Shown here one piece after another: positions 1 to 10,000 of a stretch of 64,000 bases of DNA. The translations under genes and the position numbers were made by a program. This stretch comes from Aspidapion aeneum (taxonomy: Eukaryota; Arthropoda; Insecta; Coleoptera; Brentidae). Each line of letters opens with the position of its first letter. Position 1 is the first letter of the stretch. The stretch is from assembly GCA_963576565.1 (NCBI GenBank), contig OY755039.1, forward strand, positions 140,871,369 to 140,935,368, given 5' to 3'. The notes below the pieces were generated by a model. The model searched no databases. It had not been told where the DNA came from and saw only the letters and a list, made by a program, of their open reading frames with translations.

Positions 1-229
1 ACACTTAAGGCTAAGTAACGTAAAAAAAGTCGGTGCGATGGGCTATAAATAGATTTTGATTTAAATTGGAAAACCATGAAAAACTCATTCCTCTGGTACT
101 CCCTCTGGAATTTTTATGCAATAATTCCTAAAATTCGGGAAAATAAATGTTTCTTAGCTTACACCTAATTTATTTAAAGGCAATGACCAAAAATGATATC
201 CATATAGCCCACTTTTGGTAGAATCATCC

Positions 230-928
230 ATATATATCTGTATTGAGAAAGGGCCTCTAAAACTAACTGCTACAAGCGTGCCGGCATGTTGGATTTCAAA
301 TGAACCCAAACCTATGGCTTGGATAAATTCAGGCTACTGATAATGAGTGCCGCGCCCTCAGCGCCATCTCTTTTTTAAGCTTAAAAACATCCATTATCAC
401 TTACCTTAGGATAAATACCTTTTAATGTCTTTCAAAAAATGCCAAGTAAGCAGCGACGTCATGCAAGATTATGGCTTTGTCTTCCAAAATCCAAAGAATT
501 ATATTTAAATCAAGAATAAAAATTAACCAAACTTTGAAGTCAAATCCTTTCAAATTTTATTAAAAGCGTCTACTTTTTTAATCCAAGCCATACGTTTGGG
601 TTCAATTGAATCCAATATGGCGGAATGTTTGTAGCAGCGTTGTTTGATGGATATAAAATAAACTATATAGCAGTCATTTTCCATTAATGATGAGACGTAG
701 ACAATTTGTCAATGCGGCGATTTGACATAGTCAAAACTCTGGTTAATGTTTATTTAAATTTAAGGAAATTCATTAGATTTTGAAACTTTTGTAAGACAAG
801 CCAGTATATAGAGTTGACGTAGCCGTTTACTTGTCATTTTTTAAAACAAATTACAAGGTATTTATCCTAAGGTAACTGATAATGGATGTTTTTAAAGTTA
901 AAAAAGAGATGTTATTATTATCAGTAGC

Positions 929-981
<53 letters not shown>

Positions 982-1072
982 CAAACGTTGGGGGTTCATT
1001 TGAAATTCAACATGCCGGCACGCTTATAGAAATCACTTATAGAGGCCCTTTCCTAGGACAGATGTATATAAG
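230..1072. repeat. Foldback-type repeat (family Fb1), composite copy
   Basis: The left end, about 230-440, recurs inverted at about 843-1072. Both contain AAAGGGCCTCT, the stretch GCGTGCCGGCATGTTG and CTTAGGATAAATACC. The middle part, 441-690, matches the inner half of a second Fb1 copy at 2958-3702, including an inverted terminal-like block at about 572-630. The structure therefore looks like one Fb1 copy plus an inverted partial copy, not a simple element. It lies just beyond the last visible TPS exon, presumably in the next intron. No transposase is visible. The superfamily is unknown. Confidence 0.7.
933..978. repeat. (TA)n microsatellite
   Basis: This is an uninterrupted run of about 23 TA units inside the right arm of the Fb1 repeat. 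It sits between the CATCCATTATC-type block and the GGTTCATTTGAA block, so it expanded inside the transposon arm. It explains the Tyr-Ile repeat in a short reading frame here, which is not a gene. Confidence 0.95.
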
Positions 1073-1107
1073 TACGTAACAGTAACGCAACTTCAACCTA
1101 TCTTTAC

Positions 1108-1260
1108 CTGTCGTATCCAGTTTGCAGCCAACATAAGATGGTAGTCGTGCACCCATATCAAAGGAATGTCGTTCGAGGACTTTGGTATCTGCCTTAACGC
1201 TTTCATGGTGCATTCTGCGAATTCTTTGTTTGCTATTACGTAATTTTTCCAGTGTTCACG
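1108..1260 (-). CDS. Tps1: Trehalose-6-phosphate synthase, exon (third visible)
   Basis: This 153-bp minus-strand exon encodes 51 residues starting REHWKNYV and ending in IWVHDYHLMLAANWIRQ. It is bounded by an acceptor (TTTTTTTAG, 1261-1269) and a donor (CAG then GTAAAG). Phase 0 at both ends joins it to the exon at 1630-1740. TPS makes trehalose-6-phosphate from UDP-glucose and glucose-6-phosphate, the first step of trehalose (insect blood sugar) synthesis, in the fat-body cytosol. The HDYHL motif carries the Asp that in bacterial OtsA contacts glucose-6-phosphate. The next coding segment should lie below position 1108, but only Fb1 repeat and unrecognised sequence are seen there, so it is probably outside the window. 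The exon has no stop or frameshift, so a functional host gene is likely. Confidence 0.94.
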
Positions 1261-1629
1261 CTAAAAAAAAGAATGACGATTTTAGCTCTGACTGAATTTG
1301 ATTTAAGTAGCGATTAACTTTGGTCTACCGCCCACAATGATGAAAAATCATATTAGAAAGAAAAAGTTTATGCCGCGATTTCATTACAGCAAGCACGACC
1401 GAGCCAATTCGCTTCCGTTCCTCGTGCTTTGCAAATGAAGTACCTACTCCCAAATCATTTTTATCAAATATTTTTGGAGAGGTTGGGCATACTGCATTTT
1501 TAAAGCACATTCAGAAGAAGATATTGAGGATATTCAAACAAGTTTGCATTTTGCGTTTGAAGAATAAAATAAAAAGAATAACTTACGATCGATTAACTTA
1601 ATACAGAAGAATAATGAACTGTTATATAC
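1261..1629 (-). other. TPS intron between the two downstream exons
   Basis: This 369-bp intron has GT at 1629-1628 and AG at 1262-1261 on the minus strand. An open stretch on the minus strand (1325-1510) shows no similarity to TPS or to any family I know. Nothing else is recognised. Confidence 0.8.
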
Positions 1630-1740
1630 CTTAAACTGAGCTCTGTCGGGCATTGAATGGAAGAGCGGCCAAAAGGTGGCGTTGCAGCAACCATTGTAAT
1701 AGGAGTCGAAGATCAGCGGGTCTATCTGGACTGATACAAC
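1630..1740 (-). CDS. Tps1: Trehalose-6-phosphate synthase, exon (second visible)
   Basis: This 111-bp minus-strand exon encodes 37 residues: VVSVQIDPLIFDSYYNG, then CCNATFWPLFHSMPD and RAQFK. The acceptor is TTTTTAG (AG at 1742-1741) and the donor is AAG then GTATAT. YYNGxxNxxFWPLFH is the TPS signature. Its Tyr and Trp correspond to the OtsA residues (Y76, W85) that bind glucose-6-phosphate. Phase 0 at both borders joins the upstream exon (ending GLKSEK) to the downstream one (starting REHW) without a gap relative to TPS family proteins. It is very short and would be missed by ORF-length filters. Confidence 0.95.
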
Positions 1741-3763
1741 CTAAAAACAAATATATTCTCCTTACTGAGGTATTCTGCCTAAGAAAGGACATTCCTCCTA
1801 AAGCTTGCTATAAAATGAGTGTCCTTAATCCTACCATGTGTGGATTAGAGACCCTGGATTCATTTGACGGATGTGTTTCCTCACAGGTGAGCAAGTCATA
1901 TTAGTCTCTCTTTCTGGCATAATCCAGTTTCGTAAAACCGATTTTAGGAGATAGATAGACCTTTGTCTTATCATTTCCGTAACGTTTTTAGTATTTTAGA
2001 TTAGGAAATGCTTCAAATGTTGACACCAGAAACAAATTAAATTGAATGTTTTTAATATTTTACGTAGGAAATAGTTTAAATTTTAACAATAAAAACAAAA
2101 TTTACATTTTTTTTAAGGGAAAATTAGTATACCCGCAATAATTCTGATACAACTAAGTTTATATTAAAAACGTTCACCTACATATTTATTTTACCCAAAA
2201 AAGGTCGGTTTTTGTGACATAGTAACATACACACAACGCCTAAACGTATAGCAAATCGAATACAAGTTACACTGAATTGCGTCGGAATTCGTAATTAGGG
2301 AATTCTCCCAGAAAATTCGACTTACTTAAGTTGGCGCCACATACAATATTCGACTAATCGAAGTTTGAGTTATCAAGAGCAATTTACATATTATTTCTTG
2401 CCCTTAACACCATTGCCAACAGTTGGCATGGGTAACACAGCAAATTTTCGCGTGTCGATATAATCACGCTGACACTGCTTGCTGTATCAAGGCAATGTGT
2501 CAGCACAATTGTATCATGACACAGTGAGAGCGGTGAGCTATAAGCGACTCAAAATTGTGCCAGCTTTTTGACAACACTGATTTATATTTTATTTGGCGGC
2601 GCATCAACACTGCTTTTTTTTATTTTATCGTTGTTTGTTTTATTCTACGTTTCGGTATTAGAGAATTCGGGGAATCCCCGACTCTCGACTTAACTGTAAC
2701 CGAAAGAAGGAGCTATTTCACAGTATGCATAACCATAACTAGTAGTACGTATTTCGTATTTTATTTTTAACAGTATCATGATTGTTATGACAATCTGTGT
2801 CATATAGTCGTGGTATAATACGTATATCCTATCCACGGGCTTTTTATCAAACGTGACGTTACTTTTAATTAAAACAAAACAAATTAGTAACCACAGAAAT
2901 AGATAGACGTACAAGTGAAGCGCTTAAAACAATTCATGACTAGGATCCACGTACTTATCATCATCTGTACTGGGAAAACACCTCTAAAAATGACTGCTAC
3001 AAGCGTGCCGGCATGTTGGATGTCAGATGAACCCCAGCGTATGGCTTGGATAAACTAAGGCGGCTGCGCTTTCAGAGACATATCTTTTCTAAGCTTAAGA
3101 ACAACCGTTATCGGTTACCTTAGGATAAATACCTTTAAATTGGTTTTAAAAAATGCCGCTGTGTCAACTCAAGATAATGGCTTTGTCTTTCAAACTTCCA
3201 AAAATTTTATTACCCCATTTAATTTTTTCTCCGGACTCCGGACATTGTAACTTTGCACACAGAAACTACACAAACTGAACCACGATGTTTCTGTTTTATT
3301 CGCGTACAGACTAGACCAACAAACGAAAAGAAAACATCAACAAAACAAAAAACTTGTCAAATTATTCTCATTTTCTTTCAAAAATGTTGGAAAACATTGA
3401 GTTGCTGTTATGTTTTTGTTTTGTTGGTTTGGTGTGGACCTGCTATTAGATATCAAGATATTGGCTTTGTCTTCCAAAATACAAAGAACTTCTTAAAGTT
3501 AAATAAAAAAATAAAAATGAACCCTTATTTTAACGTCATATCATGGCATTAACAAATTGTCAAAGTCATTTTCAAATATTATTAAAAGCGTCTACTTTTT
3601 TAAGCCAAGCCATACGTTTGGGTTCAATTGAATCTAATATGGCGGAACGCTTACAGCAGTCATTTTCCATAAATGGTTTTAATACGCTTTAGCAGTACAG
3701 ATATATTTAAGACGTACGTGCCCTAGGCAAATTTATGTAAATTATCTGGAAGAATTTTTGTAC
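1741..3763 (-). other. TPS intron, 2 kb, with a nested repeat
   Basis: This intron separates the second and first visible TPS exons. It holds the Fb1 element at 2958-3702, which ends only about 60 bp from the exon donor. The rest (1741-2957) is AT-rich and without recognisable coding sequence. A short GC-rich stretch near 2400-2560 has loosely repeated TGTCAGCA-type words, with no interpretation. Confidence 0.7.
2958..3702. mobile_element. Fb1 repeat, more complete copy
   Basis: This roughly 745-bp element has terminal inverted repeats beginning ATCTGTACT. The left end (about 2958-3070) and right end (about 3595-3702) share GACTGCT, GCGTGCCGGC-like and CCATACGTTTGGGTTC-like blocks in inverted order. 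Two direct copies of TTGGCTTTGTCTTCCAAA-like sequence lie inside (about 3178 and 3462). It is non-autonomous with no transposase frame. It shares its sequence with the repeat at 230-1072. Confidence 0.7.
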
Positions 3764-3920
3764 CTTTTCTGATTTTAATCCAGCAGTAGGTGTGATATCA
3801 TCAGGGTCACTTTCTGGGATGGGTTCATTGGGATCTGCGAGATGAATCCCAGGCCAGCCTACCCAGAATCCTCCGCCATTTATCACAACCGGAGCTACTG
3901 CAGTCACCAGACCCCCAGCA
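3764..3920 (-). CDS. Tps1: Trehalose-6-phosphate synthase, exon (first visible)
   Basis: This 157-bp minus-strand exon completes a Ser codon with its first base and then encodes AGGLVTAVAPVV, GGGFWVGWPGIHLAD, and a linker ending in GLKSEK. The acceptor is GTTTTTGCAG and the donor is AAAAG then GTACAA. AGGLVTAVAP and WVGWPG are hallmark GT20/TPS motifs that line the UDP-glucose and acceptor sites. The exon enters in phase 2 and leaves in phase 0. The preceding exon should end with the conserved VSNRLPFVL segment of the N-terminus. I did not find it in the window, so the first intron is long or the 5' end lies outside. An open frame extends beyond both splice sites but only this part resembles TPS. 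Confidence 0.95.
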
Positions 3921-4063
3921 CTGCAAAAACAATAAAAAATGAGTGTTAAGAAGGCTATGACAGACAAAAGAAAAAAATTACATAGAAGCTTTAAATGTTA
4001 CTTATATATTGAATTAAAAAAAAAATAGAACCGAGTGATATTTTCTTTTAAGGGTCTTCTTTT

Positions 4064-4155
4064 AACCTCTATAACTCGAACTTAAATGGACAACCAAAAC
4101 CGTTCGAGTTATGGAGAGTTCGAATTATAGAAATTCGAGTAAAAGGTTAAAATAC
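4064..4155. repeat. Fragment of pogo-like MITE
   Basis: It contains ACCTCTATAACTCGAAC and the mirror-image CGAGTTATGGAGAGTTCGA words. These match the two full pogo-like MITEs at 47454-47638 and 48670-48854. The copy is diverged and lacks intact CAGTCGAACC ends. Confidence 0.7.
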
Positions 4156-4156
4156 A

Positions 4157-4300
4157 CAGTGGCGCACCCAGTAATATGTCTTGGGGGGGGCGAGGCCTCT
4201 TGGGGGGGGGGCGAAGCCTCATGATGTCGAATTTTAAGCTATTTATTTTGTTTTTTTATAAAATATGTCGAAAATATGTAAAAAAATCTAAGGCTTGGGG
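4157..4300. repeat. G-rich hAT-like MITE, 5' fragment
   Basis: It begins CAGTGGCGCACCCAG, followed by AATATGTCTTGGGGGG and long G runs. The same start recurs at 30148. I found no matching right end with a TSD, so this is treated as a truncated copy of the CAGTGGCG family. Confidence 0.6.
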
Positions 4301-4457
4301 GGGCTCGGTTCGGTTCGGATCATTTCATCGGTAGTTTACCCCTCGAAGAGGGTTTTCAAGATAGCCAAAACTAAAAACTCGAAAACGTCATGTTTGATTA
4401 TTTTTTTGATTCTGCAATTTACAATGGCGTTAAAATTGCTATTTCGCAAATTAAAAC

Positions 4458-4649
4458 CAGTGGCGTATATAAGGGGGGGCCTGGGGGGCCCGGCCCCCCC
4501 CCGAAGCTAAGATTTTTTTAGATATTTTCCACATATTTCCTGAATACAAACATAAAATAGCATAAAATACGGCCTCATGGGGTCCCGGCCCCCCCCCCCC
4601 CCAATCTGCCTCGGGCCCACCCCGAAACTTTTTTCTATATACGCCACTG
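4458..4649. mobile_element. hAT-type MITE, family CAGTGGCGTATA, complete copy 1
   Basis: This 192-bp element starts CAGTGGCGTATATA and ends TATATACGCCACTG. It is flanked by a perfect 8-bp TSD, ATTAAAAC (4450-4457 and 4650-4657). Eight-bp duplications with CA..TG ends are diagnostic of hAT transposition. The inside has G and C homopolymer runs (GGGGGGCC, then CCCCCCCC). An inverted copy with its own TSD lies at 47778-47957. No coding capacity. Confidence 0.93.
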
Positions 4650-4945
4650 ATTAAAACTATTATGTATTTTTAATAATAACAAAGTTAGCAATTAGTAGTA
4701 GACGCGTAGAGGAAAAATAAGATTTAAGAATTTAGATGACTGCTGGTTTAAATCCCTAAATCTAAGAAAATATCGACTACGTACCGTAAAACGAGGTTAC
4801 TTTGCGCCCCCTGGTCCTACTTTGCTCCATTGCGAAAAAAAGTTCTTAGATATTCCACATTAAAAATCTGCGCATCCACCACGCGTGAATTATCCGTTGC
4901 GAATTTGACTTTTCAAAGACGCCGTAGCCGCTCTTTCCCGCTTAG

Positions 4946-5785
4946 CAGCGTTGCCACCTCTACCGATTTTTTGGTAGATCTACCGATTTAGCCTTTTACT
5001 TTACGATATACCGAATTACCCAAAAACATTCAAAATTTCTTTGGAATTACCATAGTTTTCTACCGATTTTTTTTGATAGATTGTAATCGCGATTAAAAAA
5101 AACACCATAAATAAAATATTCTTTTTATGTAAGATCCTTTGTAGAATAAAAATTTTATTTCAAGCCATTGTTTTTAAAAGTGTATTATTATCTCTTGGAT
5201 TTTGCGATATATTCAGCCGGCAGCCGCAAGCGGCATTAAAGATCACGCTATTATAAACCCTGAGGTTTTTTTTATAATATTATTTACCTAAAAGGGACTT
5301 ATTGCATTAAAGTCAGGCACAAATTGTGCCGGGCACTAGATTGATAGTTTCACATTATAAGAAAGAACAGCTGTCTTCTTTTAAAATAAGGCCATTGTGT
5401 ATTATAAGAGCCGGAATTAATAGTGACGCTACAATTAATGGAAAATAAACGACTGGATTTCTAAATACGACTTTGGTATGTCAATTTTGAAAGATCAACT
5501 GGCAGTTTTTAATGCGAAACTGTCAATATAGTGCCCGGCACAATTTGTGCCTGGCTTCATTGCAATAGGTCCCTAGTATGTACCTAATTTTTTTATTTAA
5601 TTCTTAATTTTGGTATTTTGTCAGTAAAAACAAATTGTAGAAATACAATTTACCTACTAAATCAATCCAAACTATCGATAGTTCTCCAGCACTGCTTGCT
5701 GAGATGATTAAAAAATCTACCGAAATCTACCGATTTTACTGGAAGCCTTCTACCGAAGACCTCAGGGTCGAGGGTGGCAACACTG
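4946..5785. mobile_element. hAT-like element, 840 bp, nested in the TA MITE
   Basis: Its ends are CAGCGTTGCCACC and GGTGGCAACACTG. A perfect 8-bp TSD, CCGCTTAG, lies at 4938-4945 and 5786-5793. The intact target sequence (CCGCTTAGTCGTTTCGAG) can be seen once, uninterrupted, in the sister MITE near 9548. The element repeats the word TCTACCGATTTT near both ends and itself carries a smaller MITE at about 5293-5574. No transposase is visible. Confidence 0.92.
5293..5574. mobile_element. MITE family F, copy 1
   Basis: This roughly 282-bp sequence begins AGGGACTTATTGCATTAAAG and ends in the inverse (CAATAGGTCCCT). Inside each end is a second palindromic block around GGCACAAATTGTGCC. It lies inside the 840-bp hAT-like element, so it is younger than that element. 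Related copies occur at about 6515-6810 and as a short piece at about 43850. The TSD is not resolved. Confidence 0.75.
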
Positions 5786-6514
5786 CCGCTTAGTCATCTC
5801 GAGTTAATACCAGAGTGAAGTGCTGCTTGAAATTTCTGTAAAATTTACCCTCGAAAAATTTGGTGTCTAGTGCAGTTATTGATTTCTATGCAATAAAAAC
5901 TTAAAAAACCAATATTTTTATTTTTTTTTCACCATTTTGAATGTTTGGGAAAAGCTAACTAAATATTGGGTGTAGTTTGCACCAACAAATAAAACACCAA
6001 TGTTTTTTTCATATTTTATAAAGTGGGGCAAAGTAACCTCGGACTATGGGAAACTTTGCTCCACTGTTTAAGTTAAAAAAATATTTATAATACTAAGTAT
6101 TTTGTAATAAAAATATCCTTTGTTAATTACCTATGCCATGTGTTTTTCATTAAAACCAAAAAAACATTTTTTATGGTATAATTTTTGGTTATTTCTTTGA
6201 ATTTTTCGAATTAACTCAAAAAAGTGGAGCAAAGTAACCTCGTTTTACGGTAGTGAGTAAAATTTTGCTATTGATTTTATAAAAAAAATAAATCACGTTT
6301 ATCCAAACATGACAACAAAAAGGTCAGTGCCTCAAATAAAAAGAAAAAACAATAAAAACCCAGTTTGATAAAACATTGTTTTTCGAAATTTGAAGTAAAT
6401 ATTTACAGGATCTTCGCGTATATTTTTACACCTTACACCAAGATAAGATATCAAAATGTGATGCATACAAAAGTTTAATGTTTTTGTATGAACATTAAGA
6501 ATTTTCAGGCGAAA

Positions 6515-6810
6515 ATGTCAAAATAGAGAATTATTGAAATACAGCCAGGCTATAATTGTGCCAGGCACTATTTGGACACATTCACATTGAAAACTTGAAC
6601 AGTTGATCCTTTAAAATTGACATACCAAAGTCAAATTTAAAACTTTCGTCGTTTATTTTCAATTAATAAAAGAAGGCACTAATTATTCCGGTTCATATAG
6701 TAAACAAAGGCCGTGTGTTAAAAGATCACAGCTGATATTACAATGGGAAGGGGTCAAAATTGTCCCTCGCACTACTATAGCCTGGCTTTATTTCAATAAT
6801 TATCTAATAT
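6515..6810. mobile_element. MITE family F, copy 2 (diverged)
   Basis: It starts near AATTATTGAAATACAGCCAGG and ends near CCTGGCTTTATTTCAATAATT, with AATTGTGCCAGGCACT inside. The order of the inner blocks is inverted relative to copy 1. It is non-coding. Confidence 0.65.
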
Positions 6811-6892
6811 TTTAGTAAATAACACATTTTGACATGAAGTTTCCTACTTTCAACGAAATACCTCGTTTTATCCTGATTTTAAAAATGTATAA

Positions 6893-7200
6893 TATACAGT
6901 GTGTCCACGGATTGAGTGCCGGTATGGTATAAATGACAAAAAAAAATCGATTTAGATTCTGATTTTCTGGGAATTGCTCCTAATTGGTCTCAAAGTAAGA
7001 TGTTAAAAAAATGAGCCAAACAATTTATATACAGGGTGGATTAGTAGGCTGATTTGATGATGTAAGGTATACATGACAAAAAATGTTCGATTTAGATTTT
7101 GATTTTCTGGAAATTGCTCTTGCTTGGTCTGAAACTAAGATGTTAAAAAAATGAATTAAATCAATTAATCTACAGAGTGGTTTAGTAGGCTTATTTGATA
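6893..7200. repeat. Tandem dimer, unit about 135 bp
   Basis: Two successive units each run from TACAG(G/T)GTG through ATGACAAAAAA, TCGATTTAGATT, GATTTTCTGG and GTCTCAAAGTAAGATG-type words to AAAAAAATGA. The third unit starts (TACAGAGTGGTTTAGTAGG) and breaks off. Each start resembles the TACAGGGTG ends of several MITEs in this window. Function unknown. Confidence 0.7.
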
Positions 7201-7508
7201 AAAAGTGTTAAAAGTAAAATATATTTGTTTTAAAAGATATCGGAAAATGTTATTAAGAAGAGTTGTTTAGATTCAAAATTTACGGCAGATTCTCAATTTT
7301 CAGAAAAATCAGCCAACTCTGATTTTATAACTTATTACATGTTTTACATGTTATTACAATTTCAATTATGTAAAAAATTTGAAAAATATCACCCCGTTAT
7401 TTTTTAAAAGTTCACGCCTTCCAACTTTTTCTTCAATATATTTAAATACCGTAAAACGAGGTTAGACACATAGAAGTACATGGAGAGGAAGTAATCATCG
7501 AAAAAGAA

Positions 7509-9370
7509 ATGATAAAGAATAATATTAAAAAACTTAAATCCGGAAAAGCTAGCGGACCTGGGGGAATATATGCTGAAATACTCAATTATGGATCAAAGAA
7601 ACTAGTCGAAAATCTCACATATATTATTAATCAATGCATAAACGGACATCCAGTACCTAATGATTGGAAAATTGCATTCATATCCTCAATACATAAAAAA
7701 GGAAACAAGCTGGATTGCAACAATTGCAGAGGAATTTCAGTAACCAGTCCTCTAAGTAAATTGTACGGTAGGATTCTTAGAGATCTAATAGAGAATGATT
7801 TTCATGAACAAGAAGAAGAAGAGCAAAGTGGGTTTCGCGCAGGCAGATCTTGTAGTGATAATGTTTTTTGTCTTAAACAAGTAATTGAGAAAAGGAGCGC
7901 CAGAAGTATAGAGACTCATGTTACCTTTGTAGACCTACAAAAAGCATATGATACCGTTCCAGTAGAAAAATTATGGACAGTTTTAGAGCAAACTAATATC
8001 AATCATACATACATAAAAGCGATAAAAGAACTATACAAAGGGTCAAAATCTAAAATTAAAATTGGAAATCGACTTTCAAAAGAATTCCTGGTAACAAAAG
8101 GCTTAAGACAGGGATGTTGTATCTCTCCAACTCTTTTTAAAATATATATCGCAGTAGCTCTAAAAAACTGGAAACGTAAAGTGCACGGCATGGGAATACA
8201 ACTTAGCGACCGATTTACCATATACACACAACAGTTTGCTGACGACCAAGTAATTGTGGCTAATGATAAAGAAGACATGGAGTATATGATGAGAAAGTTA
8301 ACAGAAGAATACCAAAAGTGGGGACTAACAGTGAACGTGGACAAGACACAGTACTTATGTATTGGAATATTGGAAACGAATCCAGTGAGTACTAGAAAAT
8401 GGACAAACAATATCTCCATGCAATGAGTATGTATACTTGGGTGTCACATTTGATAAGACAGGAACAGCGGCGTAGCGTGCCCGAAAGGGCGGGGGGGGGG
8501 GGGGGCGACAGCTAAAAAGGGCGCCTCTGAAAACTGATGAAAAATCTTATGGCAAAAAAAAACCAAAAGGTCAAAAAGGCGCCTCTCACAAATCTTGCGA
8601 CCAAAAAAAAAAAAAAAAGGTCATCATATGTCAGGGGGCGGCCGATAAGTCACAAGGGCGCCTCTGACGAATCTTGCAAAAAAAAAAAAAACAAAAAAAA
8701 AAGGTCATCATGTATGAGGGGGCGGCCAATACGTCACAAGGGCGCCTCTCCCACCTATGGGGCGCCACTACCCTCGAGGCGGGGGGGCGACGAACCCCCC
8801 GCGCCCCCCCCCACGCTACGCCGCTGGACAGGAACAGACTGTAAAGAATTGGAAAAAAGAATAGTAAAAGCAAAAAAAGTTATTGGATGTCTTAACAGTA
8901 TTTTATGGAGCAGAGAGATAAAAAAGAATGTAAAATTTAACATATATGAAACAATGGTCAAAAGCACGCTGTTGTATGGAATAGAGACTTGTTGCGTAAC
9001 AGAAAAATACAAAACAAAAATGGAAAGTGTCGAAATGGATGCAATAAGAAGATCAATGAGAATATCTAGAATAGATCACATAAGAAATGAGATCATAAAA
9101 GAAAGAATGGGAATCGAGGGAAGCATAACGGATGACATCACTAAAAGGCAACTGATATGGTACGCGCATGTACAACGGATGAACGACGAAAGATTACCAA
9201 AGCAGGTCCTAGAATGGCAACCAATAGGGCGCAGAAAAAGAGGGCGTCCTAAACTAGAATGGCAACAGTCAATCCAAAGATCAATGAGTCAAAAGAATCT
9301 GACAGAGGATGATTGTCAGGATCGAAGGAGGTGGAGAATAGGCGTCGGACAACGTAGAAAAACGTTCTAA
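7509..9370 (+). pseudogene. Reverse transcriptase of the RTE-like LINE, disrupted
   Basis: The first block (7509-8426, 305 residues counted from the Met codon) carries the pre-RT motif SGKASGPGGI, FVDLQKAYDTV at residues 140-150, LRQGCCISPTLF from residue 199, and the catalytic FADD at 243-246 (Phe where many LINEs have Tyr). One base is lost near 8415, where NNIS-x-CNEYVYLGVTF would otherwise continue, giving the stop at 8424. A hAT MITE then splits the frame at 8465-8826. The C-terminal part resumes at about 8835 (DCKELEKRIVKAKKVIGCLN) and ends with GRRKRGRPKLEWQQSI and the stop at 9368-9370. That basic tail is common in insect RTE-type ORFs. The N-terminal endonuclease is absent. The copy is dead. 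Confidence 0.9.
8465..8826. mobile_element. hAT-type MITE, family CAGCGGCGTAGC, in the LINE
   Basis: This 362-bp element has ends CAGCGGCGTAGCGTG and CACGCTACGCCGCTG and a perfect 8-bp TSD, GACAGGAA (8457-8464 and 8827-8834). The inside has G/C homopolymers and a degenerate direct repeat built on AAGGGCGCCTCT, A-runs and GGGGGCGGCC (three units, about 8515-8755). The apparent Lys/Ser-rich protein start at 8537 is translation of this MITE, not coding sequence. Confidence 0.92.
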
Positions 9371-10000
9371 ACCGACATAGTATTAGTAGTAGTAAAACGA
9401 GGTTACTTTGCGCCCCCTGTTCCTACTTTGCTCCATTGCGAAAAAATGTTCTTAGATATTCCACATTAAAAATCTGCGCATGCACCACAACGCCACCACG
9501 CTTGAATTATCCGTTGCGAATTTGACTTTTCAAAGCCGCTGTTTTCCGCTTAGTCGTTTCGAGTTAATACCAGAGTGAAGTTCAGCTTGAAATTCCTTTA
9601 AAATTTGACCTCGAAAAATTTGGTGTCCAGTGCAGTTATCGATTTCTATGCAATAAAAACTTAAAAAACCAATATTTTTAATTTTTTTATTCACCATTTT
9701 GAATGTTTGGGGAAAAGCTAACTAAATATTAGGCGTAGTTTGCGCCAACATATAAAACACCAATTTTTTCTTCATATTTTATAAAGTGGGGCAAAGTAAC
9801 CTCGAACTATGGGAAACTTTGCTCCACTTTTCAAGTTAAAAAAATATTTTGTAATAAAAATGTCCTTTGTTAATTACCTATACAATGTGTTTTTCATTAA
9901 AACCAAAAAAAATTTTTTTATGGTATAATTTTTGGTTATTTTTTTGAATTTTTCGAATTAACTCAAAAAAAGTGGTGCAAATTTACCTCGTTTTACGGTA

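Larger units (their letters stand above)
4794..6250. mobile_element. TA-flanked MITE (CCGTAAAACGAGG family), copy 1
   Basis: The terminal inverted repeats CCGTAAAACGAGGTTACTTTG are flanked by TA (4792-4793 and 6251-6252), which fits the Tc1/mariner superfamily. Removing the hAT-like insertion and its TSD (848 bp) leaves 609 bp. That is exactly the length of the second copy at 7449-9998 after its own insertion is removed. The element has no transposase frame. Confidence 0.88.
7465..9391 (+). mobile_element. RTE-like non-LTR retrotransposon, 5'-truncated
   Basis: The element is bounded by the 14-bp TSD GTAAAACGAGGTTA (7451-7464 and 9392-9405). Its 3' end is a short TAG-repeat tail (ATTAGTAGTAG) instead of poly(A), as in RTE-type LINEs. 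Without the nested hAT MITE it is 1557 bp, so the 5' part (endonuclease) is missing. The truncation and the TSD indicate target-primed insertion into the TA MITE. Confidence 0.88.
7449..9998. mobile_element. TA-flanked MITE (CCGTAAAACGAGG family), copy 2
   Basis: The left 16 bp lie at 7449-7464 and the rest at 9406-9998, with TA on both outer sides (7447-7448 and 9999-10000). The middle is an RTE-like LINE. Without the LINE and its 14-bp TSD the MITE is 609 bp, identical in length to copy 1. Confidence 0.88.

Noticed and set aside
1325..1510. Minus-strand frame between two TPS exons
   Set aside because: It lies wholly inside an intron, has no similarity to TPS, and the exons on either side already join in phase.
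8537..8826. Lys-rich N-terminus of a protein joined to the LINE tail
   Set aside because: The segment is a hAT MITE with its own TIRs and TSD inserted in the LINE. The fusion frame is accidental.
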